From positions 1 through 26,295 of the forward strand of contig JAWQRM010000220.1 in NCBI GenBank assembly GCA_033557675.1: a stretch of DNA of 26,295 bases. The letters are read 5' to 3'. The notes under the pieces were generated by a model. That model searched no databases. It was not told the DNA's origin and worked only from the letters and a program-made list of their open reading frames with translations. The translations under genes were made by a program, and so were the position numbers. Origin of the DNA: Coptodactyla brooksi (Eukaryota > Arthropoda > Insecta > Coleoptera > Scarabaeidae). This document shows positions 10,301 to 18,900 of this stretch, in pieces (positions within the stretch are counted from its first letter, which is position 1; every line of letters starts with the position of its first letter).

Positions 10301-13300
10301 CTAGCTGTACTTTGGACCGTAAATACTAGATTTACAAATAAGCCGATTCGTGTAATAAATCATTACTTGAAAGTCGACAGTTTTGCTGTTTGGCCCTAAA
10401 GCTTGAAGAAAAATATTTTTTTTTCATAACTTTCCAAGAAGTGAAGTTATTCTAACAATATTTATAAATTATCTGTTAATTTATTAGTTGTCCATGCCCT
10501 GTTACTTTTATGTAATTTGGTCTATAGGTAGATTTATTTTTACATACTGTTTTTGAGATGAAAAGTTGTTTAAAAAGTATCATTAGCTAAATGATTTGAT
10601 TTGTACACTTTTTAATTCCTTGGTGCTTATTTAATTAATAATCCATATTAATACAAAACACTGTAAATTCACAATCTATATAATAATATAATATAAATGT
10701 CACAATTACAAAGAAGTAAGACAAATTAAAATACAAGACTTAAAAAACACAAACAGATCCATTACACCTCATAGTCAATGTACCAAAAGCAACAGAAGGA
10801 AGTAACATTTAGAAGCCTGCTATTACTGTTCCCAGAGTTCTAATGCAGAAGGAGATTAAAAATAAGAATTAGATAAATACATAATAAAAGTGAATACCCA
10901 AACTAAAATACACAAAAACATAAAGAACAAAAAGAAAAACAAGTCAAGACGAAGCAGTGCATTAACTAAAACCAATAACAATTTGTGGCATGATAAAAAT
11001 ATTCCAGAAACACAACATAAACATTGCATTCCAGACTACTCCGAGCATAAAACATGTAGTACAGCTAATAATATAAAAAAAAAACAATGCCAAAAATGGA
11101 ACAATCTGGAATATACAAAATCAAATGTGGTATATGTGAAATAAAATACATTGGGCAAGCTGGAAGAAAGTTCAAAGAGAGATACAAAGAACACATAACA
11201 TCCTATATAAGAAAAATTTTCAAATCACAAGACTCCTGTTGTATGTTCTTATTATAAAACACCAATCCACCATGTACAAGAGAAAACAACCCTGTATACA
11301 ACAGTCAAGAAATGCCGAACCCATAATGTGTAAGATGAAGCAAGAAGAAAAACATGTAAACATTCTTAACTGCTTAACTTTGGTGTAGTGGTGACAAATG
11401 CTTAATATAGTAAGGGAACAGTTTTAGACATAAATGTAATTCCATTTAAAGTTAACTGATTCTTATATTACACATTGGCTTGTTGGATATTATTTTATGA
11501 TATATGCTTTCAACATTGCAGGTGTAGGAAATGGAATTCTCATGCCAGCCACTTACATGATGGTGTACTCATACTTTGAGAAGAAACTGGCGTTGGCCAT
11601 TAGTTTTCAAGTAACAGGATCTTGTCTGGTTGGTATATTCATGCCGCAAATCTGCCATTTCTTGCTGAATATATACGGCGTCCGTGGAACAGTAATCATT
11701 TTTGCTGGTGTGGCGCTGAACATGTTCCCAGCAGCTCTTTTACTTCGCAGGTTGAAAGGAAGGGAATACAAAGACAAGAAACCCATTAAGATCTCAAAAC
11801 CAGCCGAAAAAGATGAAAAGGTATACCAGAACAATCAGTCTTTTTCACAAGAAAATTGAATTGCACTTACTGGGTTCTTTTTTCTTCAGAATGGTATTAC
11901 AGATAAGCTCATTCCCATATTCAACAACACCACAGATCCGAAAAAGAAGAAAAGTATATGCAGGTCAGTTACGGATCTTTTCGATTTCAACCTATTCACT
12001 GAAGCGACCTATGTCATCCTGGCCATCGGCATGGGGGTATCTTTCGCTTCGGAATTGAACACCATAGTGATGACCCCGTTCGTGCTCACGAGACTAAACA
12101 ATTTCAACATGAAGGAACTTGCTATCGCGATATCGTGGCTGTCGTCAATGGACTTGACAGGTCGCTTGGTCGTCCCATTCATAACGTACAAGATAAACCT
12201 GTCGCCAAAAATTTGTTACGTGTGTTCATTAATAGTTTCGTCTACTGGCAGGATAAGTAAGGCCACGGAAAATTCTAAGAGAACCATCAAGCTTACGAGT
12301 GCCATGTTTTCTTTTGCAGTTATTGCCACGTTTTACAATGACAAGTTCATAGTTTTAATCGGAGTGGCCACTTTGGGTTTAGGAAAAGGTTCCAAAGCGG
12401 TTTTCCAATCGCTCATCTTACCTAAATATGTCAAGTTTGAGAGGATGGCTTCAGCAAACGGCCTGCTTATGGTCACCAACGGAGTATTATCTTTAGTTGT
12501 GGGACCTGTTATAGGTAAGAAAGTGCCAAAGTATAAAACCCTTCTCGATCTTGATAGTATACCTTTTGTTTCATAAGAAATTAAGAAGTATTCTCTCGGT
12601 GAAGTAGTTTCAAAAGTATAAACTTTCAAACTTTTTCTCCATTGCTCTGAAAGCATTATATACAAGTGGCAGTTTTGAGAGGCTTGTTCCGATCTTGATG
12701 GCATGGACCGAGATAAACTTGACCACTTATGTTTTTTGCCGTTGTTCACTTATGTTGATAAGATCTACAGGAGATGCTCAAGTGATCCACAATTTTCTTC
12801 AAACTGCACTGTTTATCATATCAAAGAATCATTGTATTAGTACTATAGAGATACTATGAGATAAATTAAACTAAACAGCTGAAATAAACTAAATAAATTA
12901 AATAAAGTCCAGGCTTCTGAACAATCTCCCTAGCTCTTTATGCATTCTAGCGATATTAGCATTATGTAATTACTGTACGCTATACATAGCTGTTTACAGT
13001 TGTAGATTAAAATATTTCTTTGTATGTCAGCAGTATCTCTGATTAGTGGTTCAAGTACAAGATTAAGCAAGACTCTCTCTCTTTGTATCCTCCAGAATCA
13101 GGTTAAGCAGACCAGTCAACAGTGGACCATCCTGAAATGTTCTTCTTTATGGTCTTAATGTTCTTTTCATCTTAAATTGGTATTAAAAACTTACTTCTGT
13201 TATGCTCTTGTTATTCGTCTTGATCAACATCATTCGTTTATTTTGTTTCTCTACTATTTCCTTTGACTAGTATTTTTTCTTCTTTGTAGTTTCTTGTGTT

Positions 13301-15100
13301 CGATTGCTATTTCTTTCCATTTTGGCTTAGTTTTTCTTTCATTGAACCTCCCTTCTTTTAAATTCTGCGTTTCTTAAGCAAAAATTAGTTCTCAGAATTT
13401 TTGATACAATTTTGTTTGACTACTATTCCCTTTTCTTCATGGTTTCTTTATTTCTCCCTTACGAACCTTCAATAGCTATCGCTTTTTAAAACTTTTTCTC
13501 TTACAATGTTCTAGAGTTATTGTCTTTTGCACCTTTTATTGTTCTTCATTTACTTCCTATAACATTCTTCCCGTATATTTTTGTTCCATTATATCTTCAA
13601 GTGTTAGTTCTTTTTTATTTCTGCACTTTATCGTCTTGGTGTTCATGGATTGTTTTTATATCTTAGTTATTGCGTTACTTTTTTATTGTCTTAATTATCT
13701 TTTCATTTGTTTTGTTAATCTATCTTCTTCTTCGTAATTTCTTGTGTTCGATTTTTCTTTCTTTCCATTTTTGCTTAGTTTCCATCTTATAGCCTTCATC
13801 GAATCTCTCTTCTTTTAAATTCTGTGTTTCTTAAGCAAAAATTAGCTGTCAGAATTTTTGATACAATTCTGTTTGACTACTATTCCCTTTTCTTCGTGGT
13901 TTCTTTGTTTCTCTCTTACGAACCTTCTATAGCTATCGCTTTTTAAAACTTTTTCTTTTACAATGTTCTAGGGTTATTGGCTATTGCACCTTTTATTGTT
14001 CTTCATTTACTTTCTGTAACATTCTTCCCGTATATTTTTGTTCCATTGTATCTCTAAGTGGTGTTTTTTTTTATTTCTACAATTTATCGTTTTGGTGTTC
14101 ATGGATTGTTTTTATATCTTTGTTATTGCGCTACTTTTCTATTGTCTTAATTATCTTTTTTTATTGTTTTGTTTCTCTGCTATTTCCTTTGATTAGTATC
14201 CTTTCTTCTTTGTAGTTTTTTGTGTTCGATTTCTATTTCTTTCCATTTTGGCTTAGTTTTTCTTTTATAGCTTTCATCGCATCTCTCTTCTTTTAAATTC
14301 TGTTTCTTAAGCAAAAATTAGCTGTTAGAATTTTTGATACAATTTTGTTTGGCTACTATTCCCTTTTCTTTGTGGTTTCTTTGTTTCTCTCTTACGAACC
14401 TTCTATAGCTATCGCTTTTTAAAACTTTTTCTTTTACAATGTTCTAGCGTTATTGGCTATTGCACCTTTTATTGTTCTTCATTTACTTTCTGTAACTTTC
14501 TTCCCGTATATTTTTGTTTCATTGTGTCCAAGTGTTAGTTCTTTTTTATTTCTGCAGTTTATAGCTTTTAGAGCTGTTGTTTATGATTTGTTATGACTAA
14601 TTTGTCTCTCTGTAATTTTTGCAATTTCCGATGGATTTATTTATCATTCGCCATTTATTATCGTCAGTTATCATAACGTTATAAATTGCCACATAAACAC
14701 TCCCAGTAGTGATGCGTTACAATATATCTTGTTTATTATTATTGCATGGCAATAACCCTTTAATAAAATTGCATGTGTCAAGATTTAATCCCCGCAATAA
14801 TACGGAGATTTTTTTCGCTGCGTCTGTTAAAAGATTAATTATATTGGTTGGTGCAGTTAAGATAAAAGTCGCAGGCATAAAGGGGAATCACAAGCCCGCA
14901 AATCTTTTGAGGATTCCGACGGATCAGCAACTTATCATTTTTCAGGTTTAGCCCACGACCTGGCAAATTCCTACATTTACTCATTGCACGCAACGACGGC
15001 ACTTTCCATGTTCTGCATAATTTTGTGGGCGTGCGACTACATGTTCAGGTCCGTAAAGAAGTCGGACGAAGATAGCAGCATAACAGAATCGAACGCTTGA
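7259..15100 (+). CDS. Gene 1: MCT/SLC16-family (major facilitator) transporter, 7 coding exons, 461 aa
   Basis: Predicted plasma-membrane solute carrier with 12 transmembrane helices. Coding exons: 7259-7357, 7596-7722, 7780-7923, 11522-11820, 11890-12256, 12320-12514 and 14946-15100, together 1386 nt with an open frame. Evidence for the family: the MCT signature DGGYGW at residues 18-23 starts TM1; the TM4-5 region has the YFEKK...TGS pattern; the TM8 Asp311-xxx-Arg315 pair matches the essential Asp/Arg of MCT1; length is typical. The TM6-7 loop is short (about 60 aa, Lys-rich). The TM1 lysine used by lactate MCTs is not apparent, so the substrate cannot be named. The start has A at -3 and G at +4. 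Intron phases equal those of gene 2 immediately downstream, so the two are tandem paralogs. No frameshift or internal stop was seen. Confidence 0.9.
7596..7722 (+). CDS. Gene 1 coding exon 2 (end of TM1, TM2)
   Basis: 127 nt after acceptor ttttttttag, ending phase 1 at donor gtaaaa. It encodes the rest of TM1 (SSLSPIIICFG) and TM2. The length is identical to gene 2 exon 2. The MCT1 TM1 lysine position is occupied by non-basic residues. Confidence 0.88.
7780..7923 (+). CDS. Gene 1 coding exon 3 (TM2-TM4 region)
   Basis: 144 nt between a 57-nt intron and a 3.6-kb intron, with acceptor atttctag, donor gtaagt and both junctions phase 1. It encodes a GLFSGPLLKVFDNK loop and TM3 (IVLAGGFLSCLSLML). 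The length is identical to gene 2 exon 3. Confidence 0.88.
8375..8985 (-). pseudogene. Decayed mariner-family transposase fragment
   Basis: Read on the minus strand, successive pieces match the mariner transposase layout across frameshifts and stops. The N-terminal piece has AKKAADTH and ICEVYG, TCQNWFTKFRFGDF, then RRPKKADDDKIKGLIESD and the helix-turn-helix stretch ILTREIGGKLQVHFLTISRY. Further on come HELKE, then KKIMLSIWWEFKSVVYFELL (the WW..G..YFELL region), ETINADVYCKELVELSEAI and PELAKCKGIV. After that the match stops. The second catalytic Asp motif (HHDNARPH in relatives) and the C-terminus are not recognisable, and no terminal inverted repeats are evident. It is inactive: at least three frameshifts plus stops. 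It sits antisense within gene 1 intron 3. Confidence 0.85.
9305..9375 (+). pseudogene. Possible DDE transposase scrap
   Basis: Two adjacent frames give NPLYVM and then INIWAGIIDNDLY. In many insect Tc1/mariner-superfamily transposases a block like NP..V....H...INVWAGIIG..L precedes the second catalytic Asp. Only about 70 bp is interpretable and there is a frameshift. It could be a distinct element from the mariner copy, which is on the other strand. Confidence 0.35.
9671..9699 (-). other. Degenerate hammerhead-like motif (Penelope-type)
   Basis: On the minus strand the order is CTGA, aaat, GATCT, loop, AGATC, GAAAC. Stem II (GATCT/AGATC) and the 3' core GAAAC are intact, while the 5' core CUGAUGA has changed to CTGAAAA. 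Hammerhead motifs of this kind occur in terminal repeats of Penelope-like elements. The altered core implies no self-cleavage. Confidence 0.4.
10745..11345 (+). mobile_element. Penelope-like retroelement 3' remnant with GIY-YIG domain
   Basis: The clearest part is 11108-11247, which reads GIYKIKCGICEIKYIGQAGR followed by KFKERYKEHI. This is the GIY-YIG endonuclease module of Penelope-like elements, with GIY, the Cys pair, YIGQ, Arg and the EH motif in order. Upstream, in a shifted frame near 10990-11065, IKIFQKHNINIAFQTT resembles the linker between the reverse transcriptase and the endonuclease. The frame closes at a TAA near 11255, and several stops and shifts lie upstream. The reverse transcriptase core was not found, so this is a 5'-truncated, dead copy in the same orientation as gene 1. 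Confidence 0.8.
11522..11820 (+). CDS. Gene 1 coding exon 4 (TM4-TM6)
   Basis: 299 nt, phase 1 in and phase 0 out, donor gtatac. It encodes GVGNGILMP, the YFEKK loop, the TGSCLVG helix and IYGVRG before TM6, followed by a Lys-rich cytoplasmic segment. The YG.RG motif before TM6 is shared with MCTs. Confidence 0.9.
11890..12256 (+). CDS. Gene 1 coding exon 5 (TM6-7 loop, TM7, TM8)
   Basis: 367 nt after acceptor tttcttcag, ending phase 1 at gtaagg. It encodes the short central loop with KKKK, the LFDFNLF helix lead-in to TM7, FASELN...TPFVL, and TM8 with SSMDLTGR. The corresponding gene 2 exon is 952 nt, all of the excess being loop. Confidence 0.9.
12257..12319 (+). other. Gene 1 intron 5, 63 nt, in-frame and stop-free
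   Basis: It starts gtaagg and ends tttgcag. It is a multiple of three and contains no stop in the coding frame, so retention would insert 21 residues in the TM8-TM9 region without breaking the frame. The homologous gene 2 intron is 50 nt and would shift the frame, which supports this segment being a real intron. Confidence 0.75.
12320..12514 (+). CDS. Gene 1 coding exon 6 (TM9-TM11)
   Basis: 195 nt, phase 1 on both sides, donor gtaaga. It encodes FIVLIGVATLGLGKG, FQSLILPKYV and ANGLLMVTNGVLSLVVGPVIG, the last being the typical MCT TM11 ending in GP..G. Gene 2 exon 6 is 192 nt with the same layout. Confidence 0.9.
12515..14945 (+). other. Gene 1 intron 6 with T-rich tandem repeats (2.4 kb)
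   Basis: It starts gtaaga and ends atttttcag. 12530-13240 shows no gene. 13241-14580 is a three-copy tandem repeat described separately. 14580-14945 is less AT-rich and open in one frame up to the acceptor, but it resembles no known domain and an in-frame read-through is not supported. Confidence 0.75.
13241..14580. repeat. Three-copy tandem repeat, unit about 465 bp
   Basis: Copies start near 13241, 13710 and 14167. The anchor gaaccttc.atagctatcgc occurs at 13463, 13920 and 14396, spacings 457 and 476. Other shared blocks are ttaagcaaaaattag, tttttgatacaat and ttcttcccgtatatttttg. The third copy is cut short after the ctgcagttta block. All units are strongly pyrimidine-rich on the plus strand. 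No coding frame or known element was recognised. Confidence 0.9.
14946..15100 (+). CDS. Gene 1 coding exon 7 (TM12, C-terminus, stop)
   Basis: 155 nt after acceptor atttttcag, starting phase 1 and ending in TGA at 15098-15100. It encodes GLAHDLANSY, TM12 and a short charged tail ending SITESNA. The boundary after G matches gene 2 exon 7 (GWIRDNVNNY). Confidence 0.88.
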
Positions 15101-15310
15101 AGTTGGTCACCGAAGTGTGCGGATCTCGTTTGCCGAAGAATCGTTTTTGTAATTATTTTGTAAATACGTGTATTTAACTTTTAAGTGAAACGTAGACGTA
15201 GCGCTTTTCTACGAATATTTAAATTCTATATTTAAATATTATTTATAATCTCGTCGATTCTACGAACAATAAAGGAAGCCCGTGGCATTTTCCGTAGCGT
15301 GTTTTATTGT
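15101..15310 (+). terminator. Gene 1 3' UTR with poly(A) signal
   Basis: A canonical AATAAA lies at 15268-15273, 168 nt after the stop codon. A GT-rich stretch (gtggcatt, tagcgtgtttta) follows at about 15281-15304, as expected for a cleavage and polyadenylation site near 15285-15295. Confidence 0.75.
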
Positions 15311-15849
15311 CGATCCGCGCGATTTACTAAACGAAGCGGATAACTATTGAACTTGTTGAGATAAATGGACGTTATCAATGAGAGAAATTTCACTTTTTAA
15401 GTCGCCAGTTTTGTCTGTGAATTCACCCGAGGCGGTTCGGCGATTCCATGAGGTGAATTCTTAAAAAAAAAACAGTGATCGGCGGTAAGTAAATATCTAA
15501 TTATGTTGTATACGTCGTATAACCTTCGTTTTTCTTTTGTTCATAACAAAAGGTTGTTACCATATAATATTTCCCGAACAAGCACATTTAAACACTTAAT
15601 GCATTATAGCTAAGTATCAGTGGGTTATCAACGCGATTCAGCCTTTGCTCTTCAAGTCTGAAACACTTTGATAAAACTAGATGAAAAACTAATTCGCTCT
15701 GTAGATGACCCCAGATATCGACTTTGTTATTATTTATGTGTCATAAATAAACAATGATAACGGTACGATAAAGCAACCACGTTTCATTAACCAGTAAAAG
15801 TCAACCTCGCAACTTCCATATAAGTACACCCTTCAAAACTTGCAGTAAA
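15311..15849 (+). promoter_or_regulatory. Gene 2 upstream region with probable 5' UTR intron
   Basis: Only about 540 bp separates the gene 1 poly(A) site from the gene 2 start codon. A strong donor, ggcg|gtaagt, at 15485 and an acceptor, cttgcag, ending at 15845 would define a 361-nt intron in the 5' UTR, placing a non-coding first exon somewhere within about 15310-15484. The start site itself is not identifiable. Confidence 0.45.
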
Positions 15850-15996
15850 ATGGATAAACACTTAAAGATTCCGGAAATTAAAATAGATGTGGACGGCAGA
15901 CCGAAGAGGAGAAGATTCAGGGTGACGGATCCCGATTTTATACCACCAGATGGAGGATGGGGTTGGTTAATTCTTTTAGCCTGCGGATTCAGTAAC
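15850..15996 (+). CDS. Gene 2 coding exon 1 (N-terminus, TM1 signature)
   Basis: 49 codons, phase 0 donor gtacgt. The hydrophilic N-terminus is basic (KRRRFR), followed by PPDGGWGW, the canonical MCT start of TM1. It is longer than gene 1 exon 1 by 16 codons, all upstream of the signature. Confidence 0.9.
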
Positions 15997-18900
15997 GTAC
16001 GTACATATTTCTCTTATAATCATTCTTTTTAAAAAGCATTTAAAATGCGTATTTTAGCTAAGCACGTTTCCTATGCTTCAACAATTCGGTTTGATATTCA
16101 GAGAGAAATTTCAAAGGCTGGACTTCACCAATCCGGAAACCACAACCATTATTAACCTGAATTCAGCTGCTACTGCTTGTGTTGGTAAGCATATTTGAAC
16201 TACACCAAGATACAACTATTCCCTGTTTGTCTGTATACATATAAAAGGTTATTTAATGTGTTGGAACATTTATTAACTTAAAATTGTACTTGTCGACAGT
16301 ATATTTAGGTAATTTGGGTCTGTCCTGGCTTCCATATTGGTACTACATTTAGCCACGCCCAGTGCTGTCATTCCCCACATGCGAAATTGGTTCTTATAGC
16401 ACCTTCCTATCTTATTAAGTAATACTAACAACTATATTAACCATAACTAATGGTAATTATTAAATCTTAAACATGACACGTTTGATGTTTGATAAACCTA
16501 TTGTAGTGATGGCTTTACAAAACCTTACTACAAAGACTATCAAATAAACAATGGACAGATAAATCAGCTCAATCAAATGATGGACAGCAAATCTCGTTTT
16601 TCTTTCATTATTGCAATGTATGAACTAAAAGTGTGCCTGTTTTAAAAATATGGGAAACTATTATGGTTTGTGATATCTTATCACTTTAAATTGTGTAATA
16701 GTTATAATCTGTTATAACAGCTCGATTATTGAATCTCATTTTATACTGAGGATTGAGGTATGCCATAAATACATTTCCACACTTAGCATGGTCATGTTTC
16801 ATTTATAAATTAACGTTTCAAAAAATGCCAGTAACTATCTGATTTGGGGCTTAAATAAAGAGCATTTAAGAAGGTTAAGATTATGGGTTTAAGCAACAAG
16901 AATATAGTACAATTAATATTGTAACAAATTACATTCCTGAAAAAATTGTAGCTGTTCTTTTGAACTTTACAAATCTATTTTACATGATATCTACACATTT
17001 TCCTTATGACTTTTTCTTTCTAGTGTTATGGTATGGAATTTTCTATGGATTTATTCTGTTTTGTCTAACTTTGTACTTTGTACCTTTTTCCATCTTATCT
17101 TTGGCATCATTCCCAATTCGATTGAACCTACTATTGGTCTTCTTTTAGAACCATACTAGTATTTTATTATTGTGCTTTACTCTATGTGTTACTCTAAGTT
17201 TTTCTTCATTATCAGAAGTATTTTATGCGACGGTGTAAAAGGAAAGAGTTAAGACTTAAATGATCTTTGGGTCTACGATTTGGATCTAAAATTATTATGG
17301 TTTTTATTTTGAATTATAAGTGGTTATCTAATTAAATTCCAGATTTTCCTTTTGGAACCTTTACTTATATACAAACTTTTACATTATTGTAAAACTATTG
17401 AACTATAATTTAAATTAGTAGCTTTATGAAGGTGAAATACATTTAAAAACATGTTTCCCCTTCCCATTCACACGTTGGTGGTAAATGATAAATCTCCGTT
17501 GGAAATTTTAAACAGATTTTGTTGAATTGTTTAATGTTTCGACAGAATAAATTCCAACTAAGATTACGTTCCAAGGTTCTCCCAATCCGTGCGATAAATT
17601 TGGGCACGAAGACAATCTGCACGGTTACGTCAGAGTTATCTCGATTTAGTTAATTACTGTTGTGTGGTCGCTATATAAAAAAAAAAACATTCTTCTGTTT
17701 TCTGATACTTCTAGGCGTTTTACAAAATAATATAGCAGGTTTAATAAAATATGCAGTATTTACAAGGTTTTTAATTATACAAATAAACAGTAAATATCTA
17801 AAAACATATCTTTCCCTATTTAGAAAATTATAAATAGCTTTTATTAGAAGCAATAAGTTAGAAAATAAAATATTTCATTTTTATTCGGTTACAGTTATGT
17901 TATATTATGATAAATATGACGTTATCGTATAAACACGACATATATATATATAAGTTCATAAATAACTTGTTAAAAAAGATATTTTATTTAGGCCTTTGAT
18001 ACCAATAAATTGTTTTGAAAAATAGAAGATTACTAATTATTTTGACAATTTTTTTTTTGGAAAGTGCATGTTTATACTATATTTAGGTTATGTATTCTCG
18101 ATGCATGATAAAAGTACAACAAATCTTTATTGACTTTCGAAACAATGCATCATCCAGTATTGTTGACAAAAGTATCATGCCCCATTTTACACATTATTAT
18201 GTGTTTTATTCTCCAATTGTCGTTTATCGTTGTCAATTATCGTTGATTACACGTGCTGTTGATGCACAAATTGCCCTCAGCAATTATGTTGTAAAATGCT
18301 TAATAAAGATCGTCATCGTATTCTTTCTGCCATGGTTTATGGAGCAAAGGCACAAAGTGTAGATGTGTTTTAGGTGCCATTTAGTAGAACTTTTTTTTTG
18401 ATCATTGGATGATCTTGAAAATCAATTGTGGATATAATTTCTGTAAATATTATTCTTATAAACCTTGCAGGTATAATTTCAAAAAATTAACTTTTTTGTA
18501 CCGGACATTCTTGAAGGGATTGATCAACAAAATACATTTTGAAGTTTCAAAAGTATCAAAAGCATTGTTGTAGGTGTAGCCATTATGTATTTTCTTTTGG
18601 ACTATATAGCTTTTTTGATAGGTTAGATGATTGTTTTAGTTTTTTTATTTTTTCTTTGTGTTATCTTCTTGCTCTTTCACCTTCTTCTGTTTTAGAATGA
18701 ACTATTCGAACTAGGAAGCATATCATATGCTGATGGCTTTAGGTGTGAATGTTGAAGAATGTTTCGGAATTTTTTCCGAAACATTCTTCAAAGATTAGAC
18801 GAACATGTAAATCCAATATAAGAATCTTCATATGTTTTCTTTCTTTCTTCATCTTACACATTACTTTCTCTTATGTATGGTGGATTGCTGTCTTACTGTA

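Larger units (their letters stand above)
7924..11521 (+). other. Gene 1 intron 3, transposon-rich (3.6 kb)
   Basis: The intron starts gtaagt and ends cattgcag. It contains a minus-strand mariner pseudogene (8375-8985), a short possible transposase scrap (9305-9375), a minus-strand degenerate hammerhead-like motif (9671-9699) and a plus-strand Penelope-like remnant (about 10745-11345). The stretch from about 9700 to 10740 is AT-rich and I see nothing identifiable in it. Confidence 0.8.

Noticed and set aside
10890..11144. 84-codon plus-strand open frame as an independent gene
   Set aside because: It overlaps the Penelope-like remnant in the wrong frame; the recognisable endonuclease sequence is in another frame.
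12333..12749. 138-codon minus-strand open frame
   Set aside because: It is mostly the antisense shadow of gene 1 exon 6, and the sense strand is clearly coding with matched splice sites.
14709..14951. 80-codon open frame running into gene 1 exon 7
   Set aside because: It ends just past the acceptor, in a frame different from the exon; its translation resembles nothing in the transporter family.
16960..17148. Hydrophobic 62-codon plus-strand frame in gene 2 intron 2
   Set aside because: T-rich DNA yields Phe/Leu-rich frames by chance; there is no suitable splice site pair or equivalent in gene 1.
17577..17600. Pol III B-box-like sequence (ggttctcccaatcc)
   Set aside because: It has three extra bases against the B-box consensus, with no A box at the right distance and no cloverleaf.
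17940..17952. TA dinucleotide microsatellite
   Set aside because: Only about six units; ordinary for AT-rich DNA.
18090..18362. 90-codon plus-strand frame in gene 2 intron 2
   Set aside because: No recognisable domain, not matched by any exon of the paralog, and no element hallmarks.
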